DNA of 28,335 nt from a virus. The position numbers and the translations under genes are program-made. Shown one piece after another: positions 22,698 to 28,335 of the stretch. The stretch covers positions 1 through 28,335 of the IMG/VR virus record IMGVR_UViG_3300006735_000009. One strand, 5' to 3'. A model generated the notes under the pieces. It was given only the letters and a program-made list of their open reading frames with translations, was not told the DNA's origin and made no database searches. Positions within the stretch are counted from its first letter, which is position 1. Each line of letters starts with the position of its first letter.

Positions 22698-23105
22698 ATG
22701 GATATTAAAAAATCAAAAATTACAGAATTAAATTTACAAAACGAAAAGTTTAATGATATGTATATATTTACTATAGTCTTTGAAAATGGAGATATTGGAA
22801 AGTTATACAAAAGAAAAGATAAAACTTATGAGAGCGTAGGAGATGAGGTAGAATACACAATAAGCCCTAAAAACACAGTTAAAATAGCTTTTAAAGGTGA
22901 ATCAAAGTTTAATAACACTACAGCAGCTCCTAGTTATTCAAATACTAAAAATGATGTACAAGATGATATTAGATTTAGTGTAGCTTTTAAAGGAGCTATA
23001 GAATTAGCCGCAGGTGGTGTTATTAGCGTAGATGAAGTAGAACAATATACTACAAAATATGATGAATTTTTAAAAGACAAAAAGTCTGTTGAAATGCCTT
23101 TTTAA
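22698..23105 (+). CDS. Possible ssDNA-binding or replication accessory protein
   Basis: This is a 135-residue protein. Residues 1-70 form strands with alternating hydrophobics (MYIFTIVFENGDIGKLYKRK, DEVEYTISPKNTVKIAF) that could make an OB-like fold. A Ser/Asn-rich segment follows (80-90), then a helix (FSVAFKGAIELAAGG), and the tail reads KKSVEMPF. The final acidic/Pro-Phe ending recalls the tip of single-stranded DNA-binding proteins. It lies between the HTH regulator and the replication initiator. Fold and role are inferences from pattern and position only. Confidence 0.45.
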   Translation: MDIKKSKITELNLQNEKFNDMYIFTIVFENGDIGKLYKRKDKTYESVGDEVEYTISPKNTVKIAFKGESKFNNTTAAPSYSNTKNDVQDDIRFSVAFKGAIELAAGGVISVDEVEQYTTKYDEFLKDKKSVEMPF

Positions 23106-23143
23106 CTATTGAATGTTAATAACTAATAATTAAACTTTATAAA

Positions 23144-23162
23144 ATATAAAATAATTTTATAT
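23144..23162. repeat. AT-only inverted repeat, candidate operator (copy 2)
   Basis: ATATAAAAT and ATTTTATAT form perfect 9-base arms around a single A. It is nearly identical to the repeat at 12684 and lies 12 bases before the initiator ATG, where a bound protein would block its expression. An origin-related role is also possible. Confidence 0.45.
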
Positions 23163-23174
23163 AATTTTAGGCAA

Positions 23175-23963
23175 ATGAAAAAATCAATACTAGCAACTAC
23201 TCCTTTTTTAATTTTAAATAAATGTCTTCTCGTTAATTTAGGGGTAGACGCTAGTTTGGTTCTTTCTGACCTTATACAAAAAGAAGAATACTTTAAAGAT
23301 AGCTCTCAAAATAATGGGGGCTATTTTTTTAATGTAACAAATGACATAAGCTGTAGTACAACTTTAAGTTACTATCAAATAAAACAAGCATTATCCGTAC
23401 TTGAAAAGTGGGGTATAATTAAGGTAGTACTAAAAGGTGTACCAGCTAAAAAGCATTTTAAGATAGACCACTCCCAGATATTAAGTTTTTTAACATCTAG
23501 TATTGAAAAAACTTCACAACTAGATTGTGAAAATTTTAATAACAAGATGTTAAATAATTCTAAAACTATTAATAAGAATAAAGAAATAAGAATTAAAAAT
23601 AAGAATGTATATACACGCAAAGAAAAGTTTTTAAATGATTTAAAAGAATTAGAACCTAAAGAGCATATAGAGGACTTTGTAGATTATTGGACAGAAGAAA
23701 ATAATGTTGGAAAACAGCGTTGGGAATTAGAGAAAACTTGGAATACTAATTTACGATACAAAAGGTGGTGTAAAAATCAAAAGAATTTTAGTAAAGGAAG
23801 TAGTGCAAATAATATGCCTGATTTTTTAGATGGAGCTTATATAAATAGAATTAAAGAAGACCAAGCACAATTAAATAAGTTTTACAAACACCTTGTAGAT
23901 AATTGTCAGTATGAAAAATTTGAAACGCTAACTGGTTATATTAAATACAGAAAGAAAAAATGA
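23175..23963 (+). CDS. Replication initiator-like winged-helix protein
   Basis: This is a 262-residue protein. Residues 25-103 form a winged helix of the phage replication type: GGYFFNVTNDIS, SYYQIKQALSVLEKWGIIKV, then a wing with KKHFKIDHSQ. A low-complexity Asn/Lys linker covers about 120-147. The C-terminal domain (165-203) has FVDYWTEENNVGKQRWELEK and TWNTNLRYKRWCKN, the pattern F..YW.E..vGk.RWE.ekTW found at the ends of phage and plasmid initiators. It likely opens the origin and recruits host replication proteins, since no phage polymerase or helicase is present. It is preceded by a palindrome and an AT-rich stretch. Its stop overlaps the next ATG. Confidence 0.7.
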   Translation: MKKSILATTPFLILNKCLLVNLGVDASLVLSDLIQKEEYFKDSSQNNGGYFFNVTNDISCSTTLSYYQIKQALSVLEKWGIIKVVLKGVPAKKHFKIDHSQILSFLTSSIEKTSQLDCENFNNKMLNNSKTINKNKEIRIKNKNVYTRKEKFLNDLKELEPKEHIEDFVDYWTEENNVGKQRWELEKTWNTNLRYKRWCKNQKNFSKGSSANNMPDFLDGAYINRIKEDQAQLNKFYKHLVDNCQYEKFETLTGYIKYRKKK

Positions 23964-24112
23964 TATTTATTAGTTTCATAAAGAATGGTTTGTTACTTGG
24001 GGTTAGACACTTTGAGCCAGATGAAATAAGAAACTATTGGGAAATACATATACTATTATTAGTATTTCAAGTAAACATATTTATAACAACAAGAGATGAT
24101 AATAATAAGTAA
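23960..24112 (+). CDS. Small hydrophobic hypothetical protein
   Basis: This 50-residue protein begins MIFISFIKNGLLLGVRHFEP and continues DEIRNYWEIHILLLVFQVNI. It contains a short GVRHFEPDE motif and a hydrophobic C-terminal helix. The ATG overlaps the initiator stop (ATGA), and its end overlaps the next small gene. This kind of HFEP-containing peptide recurs in phage early regions, so I regard it as real, though its function is unknown. Confidence 0.6.
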   Translation: MIFISFIKNGLLLGVRHFEPDEIRNYWEIHILLLVFQVNIFITTRDDNNK

Positions 24113-24194
24113 TTTAAGTTTAGTGTCATTAATAGTATTTGTTTTTATACTAGGGGCTTTAACTTGGGAATATATACAAAGTCAAATAAAATGA
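24096..24194 (+). CDS. 32-residue membrane peptide
   Basis: MIIISNLSLVSLIVFVFILG followed by ALTWEYIQSQIK: one transmembrane helix with a short polar tail. It overlaps the preceding gene by 17 bases, and its stop overlaps the methyltransferase ATG (ATGA). The tight packing supports it, although such a short hydrophobic frame could arise by chance. Confidence 0.5.
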   Translation: MIIISNLSLVSLIVFVFILGALTWEYIQSQIK

Positions 24195-24844
24195 GAATAC
24201 TTAATTTATACGCTTGTCTAGGTGGAAATAGATATAAATGGAATGAAGTTAAAAATGACATAGAAGTTACTGCTGTTGAGTTAGATGAAGAATTAGCCAG
24301 ATTATATCAAGAGAGGTTCCCTAATGATAAAGTAATTGTAGCAGACGCACACCAATATTTATTAGACCATTACAAAGAGTTTGATTTTATATGGTCAAGT
24401 CCACCATGTCCTACTCATAGTAAAATAAGAGTATCACAAAAAAACAGAAAAACTTTTATTGACAAATACCCTGACATGAAATTATATCAAGAGGTGTTAT
24501 TATTGCAGCATTTTTATAAAGGTAAATATTGTGTAGAAAATGTAATACCTTATTATGATTGTTTGATACCTGGAAAACAAAGAGGCAGGCATTTATATTG
24601 GACTAATTTTAATTTACCTACAAACATAAATATTAGAAAACCCGCAGGCATAATGTGTACTATGAAAAATGAAGTAAAAAATTTATGTAATTTTCACGAT
24701 TATAATTTTTTTAAATATAAAGGTAAACAAAGATTAGATAAAATAGCTAGAAACCTAGTAGATTATGAAGTAGGAAAAACAATATTTGAAACAATGTTAG
24801 ATATTAAAGAAAATAAAGTAGAACAAATAGGACTATTCAAATGA
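24191..24844 (+). CDS. DNA cytosine-C5 methyltransferase (phage type, short)
   Basis: This 217-residue protein starts at the ATG at 24191, which overlaps the preceding stop. An upstream start at 24164 would add nine residues lacking family features. Family motifs are seen in order: motif I NLYACLGG (5-12), motif II AVELDEE with E30, motif III ADAH (51-54), motif IV SSPPCPTHS with nucleophile C73, motif VI VENV with E116, and motif VIII RGRHLYWTN (131-139). It is much shorter than bacterial enzymes and has little space for a target-recognition domain. It probably methylates phage DNA to resist host restriction. Target sequence unknown. Confidence 0.85.
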   Translation: MRILNLYACLGGNRYKWNEVKNDIEVTAVELDEELARLYQERFPNDKVIVADAHQYLLDHYKEFDFIWSSPPCPTHSKIRVSQKNRKTFIDKYPDMKLYQEVLLLQHFYKGKYCVENVIPYYDCLIPGKQRGRHLYWTNFNLPTNINIRKPAGIMCTMKNEVKNLCNFHDYNFFKYKGKQRLDKIARNLVDYEVGKTIFETMLDIKENKVEQIGLFK

Positions 24845-25152
24845 AAGAACAAGATTTACATAATAGCATAGTAGATTATTTAAATTACTATCCGCATATA
24901 CTTTGGACTTCAACATTAGGTGGTGTTTATTTAGGTAAAGGGAATTACAAACAAAAGGCTCTAGTTAAGAAACATTATAAAAAAGGCGTACCAGATATAT
25001 TAATATTTGAACCTAATAAAAAGTATAACGGATTAATGGTAGAGCTAAAAGTAGGGTATAATAAACCTAGCAAAGACCAGAAACTATGGATAGCTAATTT
25101 AACAGCTAGAAACTATAAAGCTGTTGTATGTATTCACTTGAAGAATTTATAG
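24841..25152 (+). CDS. VRR-NUC nuclease, C terminus apparently frameshifted
   Basis: This 103-residue nuclease has GVPD (49-52), VELK with E69 and K71, and KPSKDQ with Q80, the PD-(D/E)xK pattern of VRR-NUC enzymes that cut branched or ssDNA. The last codons read AVVCIHLKNL and then stop. In the -1 frame the same DNA continues YSLEEFIDIFTKYTKTI and ends in a TGA overlapping the next ATG (ATGA at 25181). A 'vvC-Y-S-x-E-E' ending is what this family normally has. One T seems to be missing near 25131. The core nuclease is intact, so activity may remain. A sequencing error is possible. Confidence 0.82.
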   Translation: MKEQDLHNSIVDYLNYYPHILWTSTLGGVYLGKGNYKQKALVKKHYKKGVPDILIFEPNKKYNGLMVELKVGYNKPSKDQKLWIANLTARNYKAVVCIHLKNL

Positions 25153-25180
25153 ACATATTTACTAAATACACTAAAACGAT

Positions 25181-25471
25181 ATGAGAAAAAAACACGAACC
25201 TTTTAAGAACATTAGAACAAAAGACGGCAGAGAAAACTTTACATATTTTTTATTTGAAGTAGATAGAGGAGTTACAAGTGATGTATTTATACATAAAGAA
25301 ACACAGATTATAATTGATGAAGATGAATACATACTTAATAAGATTGATTTTATACAAGACCAATACAGCCCTCAAATGGTAGTAGTAGAAATAAGCCCTT
25401 TAGGTAAATGGGAGTATAATGCTTTAAAAAATTCAGGTGTTAATTTATTTATTGAGCTTTGCAAAAACTAA
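25181..25471 (+). CDS. Hypothetical protein between nuclease and sigma-like gene
   Basis: This 96-residue protein begins MRKKHEPFKNIRTKDGRENF and contains strands separated by short helices (TYFLFEVDRGVTSD, PQMVVVEISPLGKWEYNALK). It has no membrane segment or catalytic motif. It starts at the end of the restored nuclease frame (ATGA), and the sigma-like gene begins before its stop. Function unknown. Confidence 0.6.
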   Translation: MRKKHEPFKNIRTKDGRENFTYFLFEVDRGVTSDVFIHKETQIIIDEDEYILNKIDFIQDQYSPQMVVVEISPLGKWEYNALKNSGVNLFIELCKN

Positions 25472-25986
25472 ATACATATTTAGAAAAGAGTTACACTAAT
25501 TTGTTAGATATATCTAAACGTATAACTAGCAATAAATACCCTGACTGTGAAGATTTGTTACACGAAACAATATTAGCTTTATACGATTCTAATCAAGAAA
25601 AGATTAAAGTAATAATAGAAAAAAAACAACTAACTTTTTATATAGTTAGAATAATGATGAACCAATACCAAAGTAATACTAGCCCTTATCACAAAAAATA
25701 TAGAAAACAATACAACGAAAAACAATTAAAAGAATTTTATATTTATACTAAAGAACCTCTAACAAAAGAAAAAATGAAGAAGCTAGAGGAACAAGAAGAT
25801 AGATTACAATGGATAGATGAGAAGTTAAAAGGTTTAAGTTGGTTTGATGTAGAGGTATTTAGAATATATTTTAGAGAGGGTTTTAGCTTAAACAAAATGC
25901 AGAAAGAAACAAAGATAAATAGAAGTACACTAGGGAAGTCAATTAGATTTATTAAAAATTTTTTAAAAAATGAAAAACAAAAGTAA
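25459..25986 (+). CDS. Sigma-factor-like regulator (ECF-type layout)
   Basis: This is a 175-residue protein with a TTG start at 25459, 13 bases inside the preceding gene; no ATG lies nearby. Residues 11-70 resemble sigma region 2 (SYTNLLDISKRITSNKYPDC, then EDLLHETILALYD). Residues 115-172 resemble region 4, with WFDVEVFRIYFREGFSLNKM and an HTH INRSTLGKSIRFIKNF that could read a -35 box. The two are joined by a Lys/Glu-rich linker, as in ECF sigma factors. It would redirect host RNA polymerase. The four RAACAA-N14-TATTTATAA sites are obvious candidate targets, which is inference. Alternatively it is a terminase-associated HTH protein of the same layout. Confidence 0.65.
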   Translation: MQKLNTYLEKSYTNLLDISKRITSNKYPDCEDLLHETILALYDSNQEKIKVIIEKKQLTFYIVRIMMNQYQSNTSPYHKKYRKQYNEKQLKEFYIYTKEPLTKEKMKKLEEQEDRLQWIDEKLKGLSWFDVEVFRIYFREGFSLNKMQKETKINRSTLGKSIRFIKNFLKNEKQK

Positions 25987-26338
25987 AGGTTTAGGAGATA
26001 GTATAGCCAAAATAACTAAAGCTACTGGTATAGATAAGTTAGCTAAAAAAGTATTAGGAGATGATTGTGGTTGTGAGGAACGTAAACAAAAGCTAAATCA
26101 AATGTTTCCAAACTTTAGAAACATAAGACAGTTTACGGAAGATGAGATAAAGATATATGATGAAGTAGTGCCAGGAATAGAATTAAGGCAAAGACTAAAT
26201 GCAGAAGAAAAAACTATAATAGCTACTTTATATAATAGCGTGTTTGGTCAGAATCCACAATGGAAAAGTTGTAGCCCATGTAATAAGCAAATAATGGATA
26301 ACCTTAAAAAGGTATATGAAAAGTCTTGTAAAGTATGA
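25970..26338 (+). CDS. Conserved-looking Cys-rich hypothetical protein
   Basis: This 122-residue protein begins MKNKSKGLGDSIAKITKATG and has DDCGCEERKQKLNQMFPNF near residue 31. Cysteines at C33, C35, C100, C103 and C119 form a possible metal site (CGC, then CSPC). The N-terminal amphipathic helix with GLGD and KATGI followed by a CGC-ERK motif is a layout I associate with small phage proteins near packaging genes, but no function is known. It overlaps the sigma-like gene by 17 bases and the HNH gene by four (ATGA). Confidence 0.6.
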   Translation: MKNKSKGLGDSIAKITKATGIDKLAKKVLGDDCGCEERKQKLNQMFPNFRNIRQFTEDEIKIYDEVVPGIELRQRLNAEEKTIIATLYNSVFGQNPQWKSCSPCNKQIMDNLKKVYEKSCKV

Positions 26339-26583
26339 AGAAACATACTAAAATATATATGAAATATCATAATTACGATATATCAGATTGGATAGCTTGT
26401 GAGCATTGTGGTACAACTGCTGTAGACATACACCACCTTTCAGGACGTGGTCTTGGGGGTTCAAAGAATAAGGACTTTATAGAAAACCTTATAGCTCTTT
26501 GTAGAAGATGTCATATAAAAGCAGAAACAGACAAACAATTTAATAATCAGCTAAAAGAATTAAATAAACAAAAACACAGATAA
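26335..26583 (+). CDS. HNH endonuclease
   Basis: This 82-residue protein has a complete small HNH fold: CEHC (C22, C25), the metal site DIHHLSG (D31, H33, H34), N51, and CRRCH (C56, C59, H60). Two CxxC pairs hold zinc and the His/Asn residues cleave DNA. HNH nucleases next to terminase genes commonly assist DNA packaging by helping the terminase cut concatemers, and this gene lies two genes upstream of the small terminase. A homing role is less likely because the gene is embedded in a packed operon. Strong call for the domain; role inferred from context. Confidence 0.9.
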   Translation: MKKHTKIYMKYHNYDISDWIACEHCGTTAVDIHHLSGRGLGGSKNKDFIENLIALCRRCHIKAETDKQFNNQLKELNKQKHR

Positions 26584-26584
26584 A

Positions 26585-26857
26585 ATGAATATAGAAAAAA
26601 TGTCATATAAAGAAGCAAAATGGTGGACAAAAAACAACTGGAAGTTTATAGAACAAAAAGCAAGTGAACACTATAAAAAAGAGGTTATACTATTGTATTG
26701 TGAAAAAACAAAAGATATATTTTTTGCAGATAAAAAAACAGAAGAGCCAATATATACTATGTTATATAAAGAAAGAAATAAAAAACCTACTTACGATTAT
26801 AATAGTTTAGTAGAAGCGGTAAAACAAAGAGATAAACTATATTTTGATGATTTATAA
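26585..26857 (+). CDS. Hypothetical protein before the ParB-like gene
   Basis: This 90-residue protein begins MNIEKMSYKEAKWWTKNNWK and is rich in Lys, Glu and Tyr, with a strand-helix pattern (KEVILLYCEKTKDIFFADKK) and a C-terminal helix (SLVEAVKQRDKLYFDDL). There is no signal peptide, membrane segment or recognisable motif. It starts one base after the HNH stop and is followed by the ParB-like gene after six bases. Function unknown. Confidence 0.6.
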   Translation: MNIEKMSYKEAKWWTKNNWKFIEQKASEHYKKEVILLYCEKTKDIFFADKKTEEPIYTMLYKERNKKPTYDYNSLVEAVKQRDKLYFDDL

Positions 26858-26863
26858 AAAAAT

Positions 26864-27343
26864 ATGAAAATAGAAAAAGTTAAAATAGCAGAATTAAACC
26901 CAGCAGAGTATAACCCTAGAAGAATGACTAGCAAACAATATGAGGACTTAAAAAACTCATTAGAAAAGTTTGGTTGTACTACTCCAATAGTAATAAACGC
27001 AGACAACACTATAGTTGGTGGTCATCAAAGGGTAAGGATAATGAGAGAGATAGGGGCAGAGCTTGTACCTGCTGTTAGAGTAAATCTATCTAAAGAAGAT
27101 GAAAGGGAGTTAAACATAAGGCTAAACAAAAATACTGCTGAATGGGACATGGATATACTATGCAACTTTGATATAGACAATTTGTTAGAATGGGGGTTTA
27201 AGCATGTAGAACTTGGTTTTAACATAGATAAAATAGAAGAAGATAAACCAACAACTGTAACAGTAAAAGAGAAAGACATTAAGTTAGCTAATAAATTATA
27301 TGAAGATTTAAAGGCACAAGGATATAAAGTAACTATAAAATAA
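26864..27343 (+). CDS. ParB/Srx-domain protein
   Basis: This 159-residue protein has an N-terminal ParB-like domain: LNPAEYNPRR (11-20), then DLKNSLEKFGCTTPIVIN, and the diagnostic GGHQRVRIMREIG (52-64). Members of this family bind or cut DNA and hydrolyse CTP or ATP. In phages they often lie beside terminase genes or are fused to a DNA methylase. Residues 110-159 (GFKHVELGFNIDK, then a VTVKEKDIKLANKLYEDLKA tail) are not part of the core. It probably acts on phage DNA before packaging or in host takeover. The domain call is firm; the role is inferred. Confidence 0.86.
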   Translation: MKIEKVKIAELNPAEYNPRRMTSKQYEDLKNSLEKFGCTTPIVINADNTIVGGHQRVRIMREIGAELVPAVRVNLSKEDERELNIRLNKNTAEWDMDILCNFDIDNLLEWGFKHVELGFNIDKIEEDKPTTVTVKEKDIKLANKLYEDLKAQGYKVTIK

Positions 27344-27353
27344 ATTTAATAAA

Positions 27354-27737
27354 ATGGGCAAAAAAGAACATAACTTAAAGAAAGACGCATTACTACAAGC
27401 ATTAGAGAATAGCTTGGGTATAGTATCAACAGCTTGTAATAGGTCAGGAATAAGTAGAAGTAGTTTCTATAAATGGTATAAAGAAGATGAGGAGTTTAGA
27501 AAAAAGGTAGATGAGATAGACAATGTAAAACTAGATTATGTAGAAACAAAGCTATTCAAGAATATAGAGAATGAGAAAGAGAAAAGTATTATATTTTACC
27601 TACAACACAAAGGACATAAAAGGGGATATGTACAAAGACAGAATATTAACTTAACATCTAACGAAGAAGACATTAAGAAAATAGAAATTGAAATCATTGA
27701 ATCTAAAGGGAACAGTAGTACTACAAAAGAATCTTAA
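27354..27737 (+). CDS. terS: Terminase small subunit
   Basis: This 127-residue protein has an N-terminal HTH, about residues 9-50 (KKDALLQALENSLGIVSTAC, then NRSGISRSSFYKWYKED). This fits the terminase small subunit that recognises packaging sites. A central helical part (ETKLFKNIENEKEKSIIFYL) could form the ring, and an acidic C-terminal tail (EEDIKKIEIEIIESKG) would contact the large subunit. The gene overlaps the large terminase start (TTG at 27688) by about 50 bases. The position supports the call. Confidence 0.87.
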   Translation: MGKKEHNLKKDALLQALENSLGIVSTACNRSGISRSSFYKWYKEDEEFRKKVDEIDNVKLDYVETKLFKNIENEKEKSIIFYLQHKGHKRGYVQRQNINLTSNEEDIKKIEIEIIESKGNSSTTKES

Positions 27738-28335
27738 TGCTAGTACAAGAATTGTAGTTAATCAAGGTGGTACAAGAAGTAGTAAGACCTATAGTTTAGC
27801 TCAATTAATAATACTTAAAGCATTACAAACAAAGGGAAAGGTATATACTATTTGTAGAAAAACACTACCTGCTCTTAAAGGAACTGCTTATAGAGATTTC
27901 TTTAATATATTAGAAAGCCACAATTTATACAATCCTGATAATCATAATAAGTCAGAATTAACTTATAAACTAAATGGTAATGAAATAGAGTTTATTTCTG
28001 TTGATATGCCACAAAAAATAAGAGGACGTAAGAGGAACATATTATGGTTAAATGAAGCCAATGAGTTTAGATTTGAGGATTGGGTTCAACTATCATTAAG
28101 AACCACAGAGAATATATATTTAGATTTTAACCCCTCTGACCCTTATAGTTGGATATATGACAATGTAATGAATAGAGAAGATTGTACGTTTATTAAATCA
28201 ACTTATTTAGATAATCCTTTTTTGCCTGATGAAACAATAAAAGAAATAGAAAGATTAAAACAATTAGACTCTAACTATTGGCAGATATATGGTTTAGGTG
28301 ATATGGCACAACCTACTGAAACTATATTTAGACAG
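27688..28335 (+). CDS. terL: Terminase large subunit, N-terminal ATPase part (runs off window end)
   Basis: This is the 5' part of the large terminase, holding the packaging ATPase. A variant Walker A, NQGGTRSSKTYS, spans residues 25-36, and a Walker B-like LWLNEANEF follows with the likely catalytic Glu at residue 123. There is no ATG in this frame upstream of the ATPase; the frame opens just after a stop at 27682. The start must therefore be a TTG, either 27688 (chosen) or 27697, overlapping the end of the small terminase by about 40-50 bases. Such overlap suggests translational coupling between the two subunits. The frame continues at position 1 after the 29-base repeat. Function is certain; the exact start is not. 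Confidence 0.93.
   Translation, partial: MKSLNLKGTVVLQKNLNASTRIVVNQGGTRSSKTYSLAQLIILKALQTKGKVYTICRKTLPALKGTAYRDFFNILESHNLYNPDNHNKSELTYKLNGNEIEFISVDMPQKIRGRKRNILWLNEANEFRFEDWVQLSLRTTENIYLDFNPSDPYSWIYDNVMNREDCTFIKSTYLDNPFLPDETIKEIERLKQLDSNYWQIYGLGDMAQPTETIFRQ
28307..28335. repeat. Terminal direct repeat, right copy
   Basis: Exact copy of positions 1-29. Collapsing the two copies restores one continuous large terminase reading frame. Confidence 0.95.

Noticed and set aside
24075-24092. TATTTATAA within the small hydrophobic gene before the methyltransferase
   Set aside because: The upstream box is absent at the required spacing.
1-28335. tRNA genes, CRISPR arrays, integrase, reverse transcriptase or insertion sequences
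   Set aside because: I saw no cloverleaf-like segments, spaced repeats, recombinase motifs or terminal inverted repeats.

Overview
The window is one complete, circularly closed phage genome. The first 29 bases recur as the last 29, and the large-terminase gene reads in frame through the joint, so the unit is 28,306 bp. It is AT-rich and densely packed, and most neighbouring genes overlap by TAATG or ATGA. Ribosome sites look weak or absent, two control promoters fit the Bacteroidetes -7 element (TAnnTTTG), signal peptides end in the ...AQ/...SQ style, and one exported protein has a tail like a type IX secretion signal. I infer a small siphovirus of a flavobacterium-like host. The phage type is well supported; the host is inferred from sequence style only. 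I see no integrase, DNA polymerase, helicase, tRNA gene or CRISPR array.

Layout, reading through the joint. (1) 25.2-28.3 kb and 1-551: a regulator and packaging block with a sigma-factor-like protein, a Cys-rich protein, HNH nuclease, ParB-like protein, small terminase and large terminase. (2) 0.58-9.15 kb: tail genes, with a tail-assembly chaperone expressed by -1 frameshift, neck/tail completion proteins, two large tail proteins and the tape measure. (3) 9.18-12.6 kb: prohead protease, scaffold, major capsid and major tail protein, with strong terminators after the last two. (4) 12.76-17.08 kb: small virion proteins, a multidomain portal, a head-tail connector and a fibre-like protein. (5) 17.08-21.4 kb: exported and lysis genes, with an outer-membrane-like protein, an Asp-Thr repeat protein, small membrane proteins, a thioredoxin-fold protein, an endolysin candidate, a holin and a metallophosphatase. 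(6) 21.46-22.32 kb, minus strand: five small genes. (7) 22.47-25.15 kb: Cro-like regulator, possible ssDNA-binding protein, replication initiator, two membrane peptides, cytosine methyltransferase and VRR-NUC nuclease.

The most striking unexplained signal is a bipartite element, RAACAA-N14-TATTTATAA, found four times with identical spacing (550, 9150, 10201, 12718). Each copy lies directly upstream of a late gene that opens a transcription block. The AAC-containing upstream box and the spacing resemble ECF-type sigma promoters, and the phage encodes a small sigma-like protein at 25459. My working model is that the host sigma factor fires the divergent early promoters near 22.35-22.45 kb, the phage sigma-like protein is then made, and it switches on the late blocks through these four sites. 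The window also holds a probable 1-nt frameshift in the VRR-NUC gene, a tail-before-head gene order, a portal with two extra C-terminal domains, and a GC-rich patch inside the major tail protein gene.
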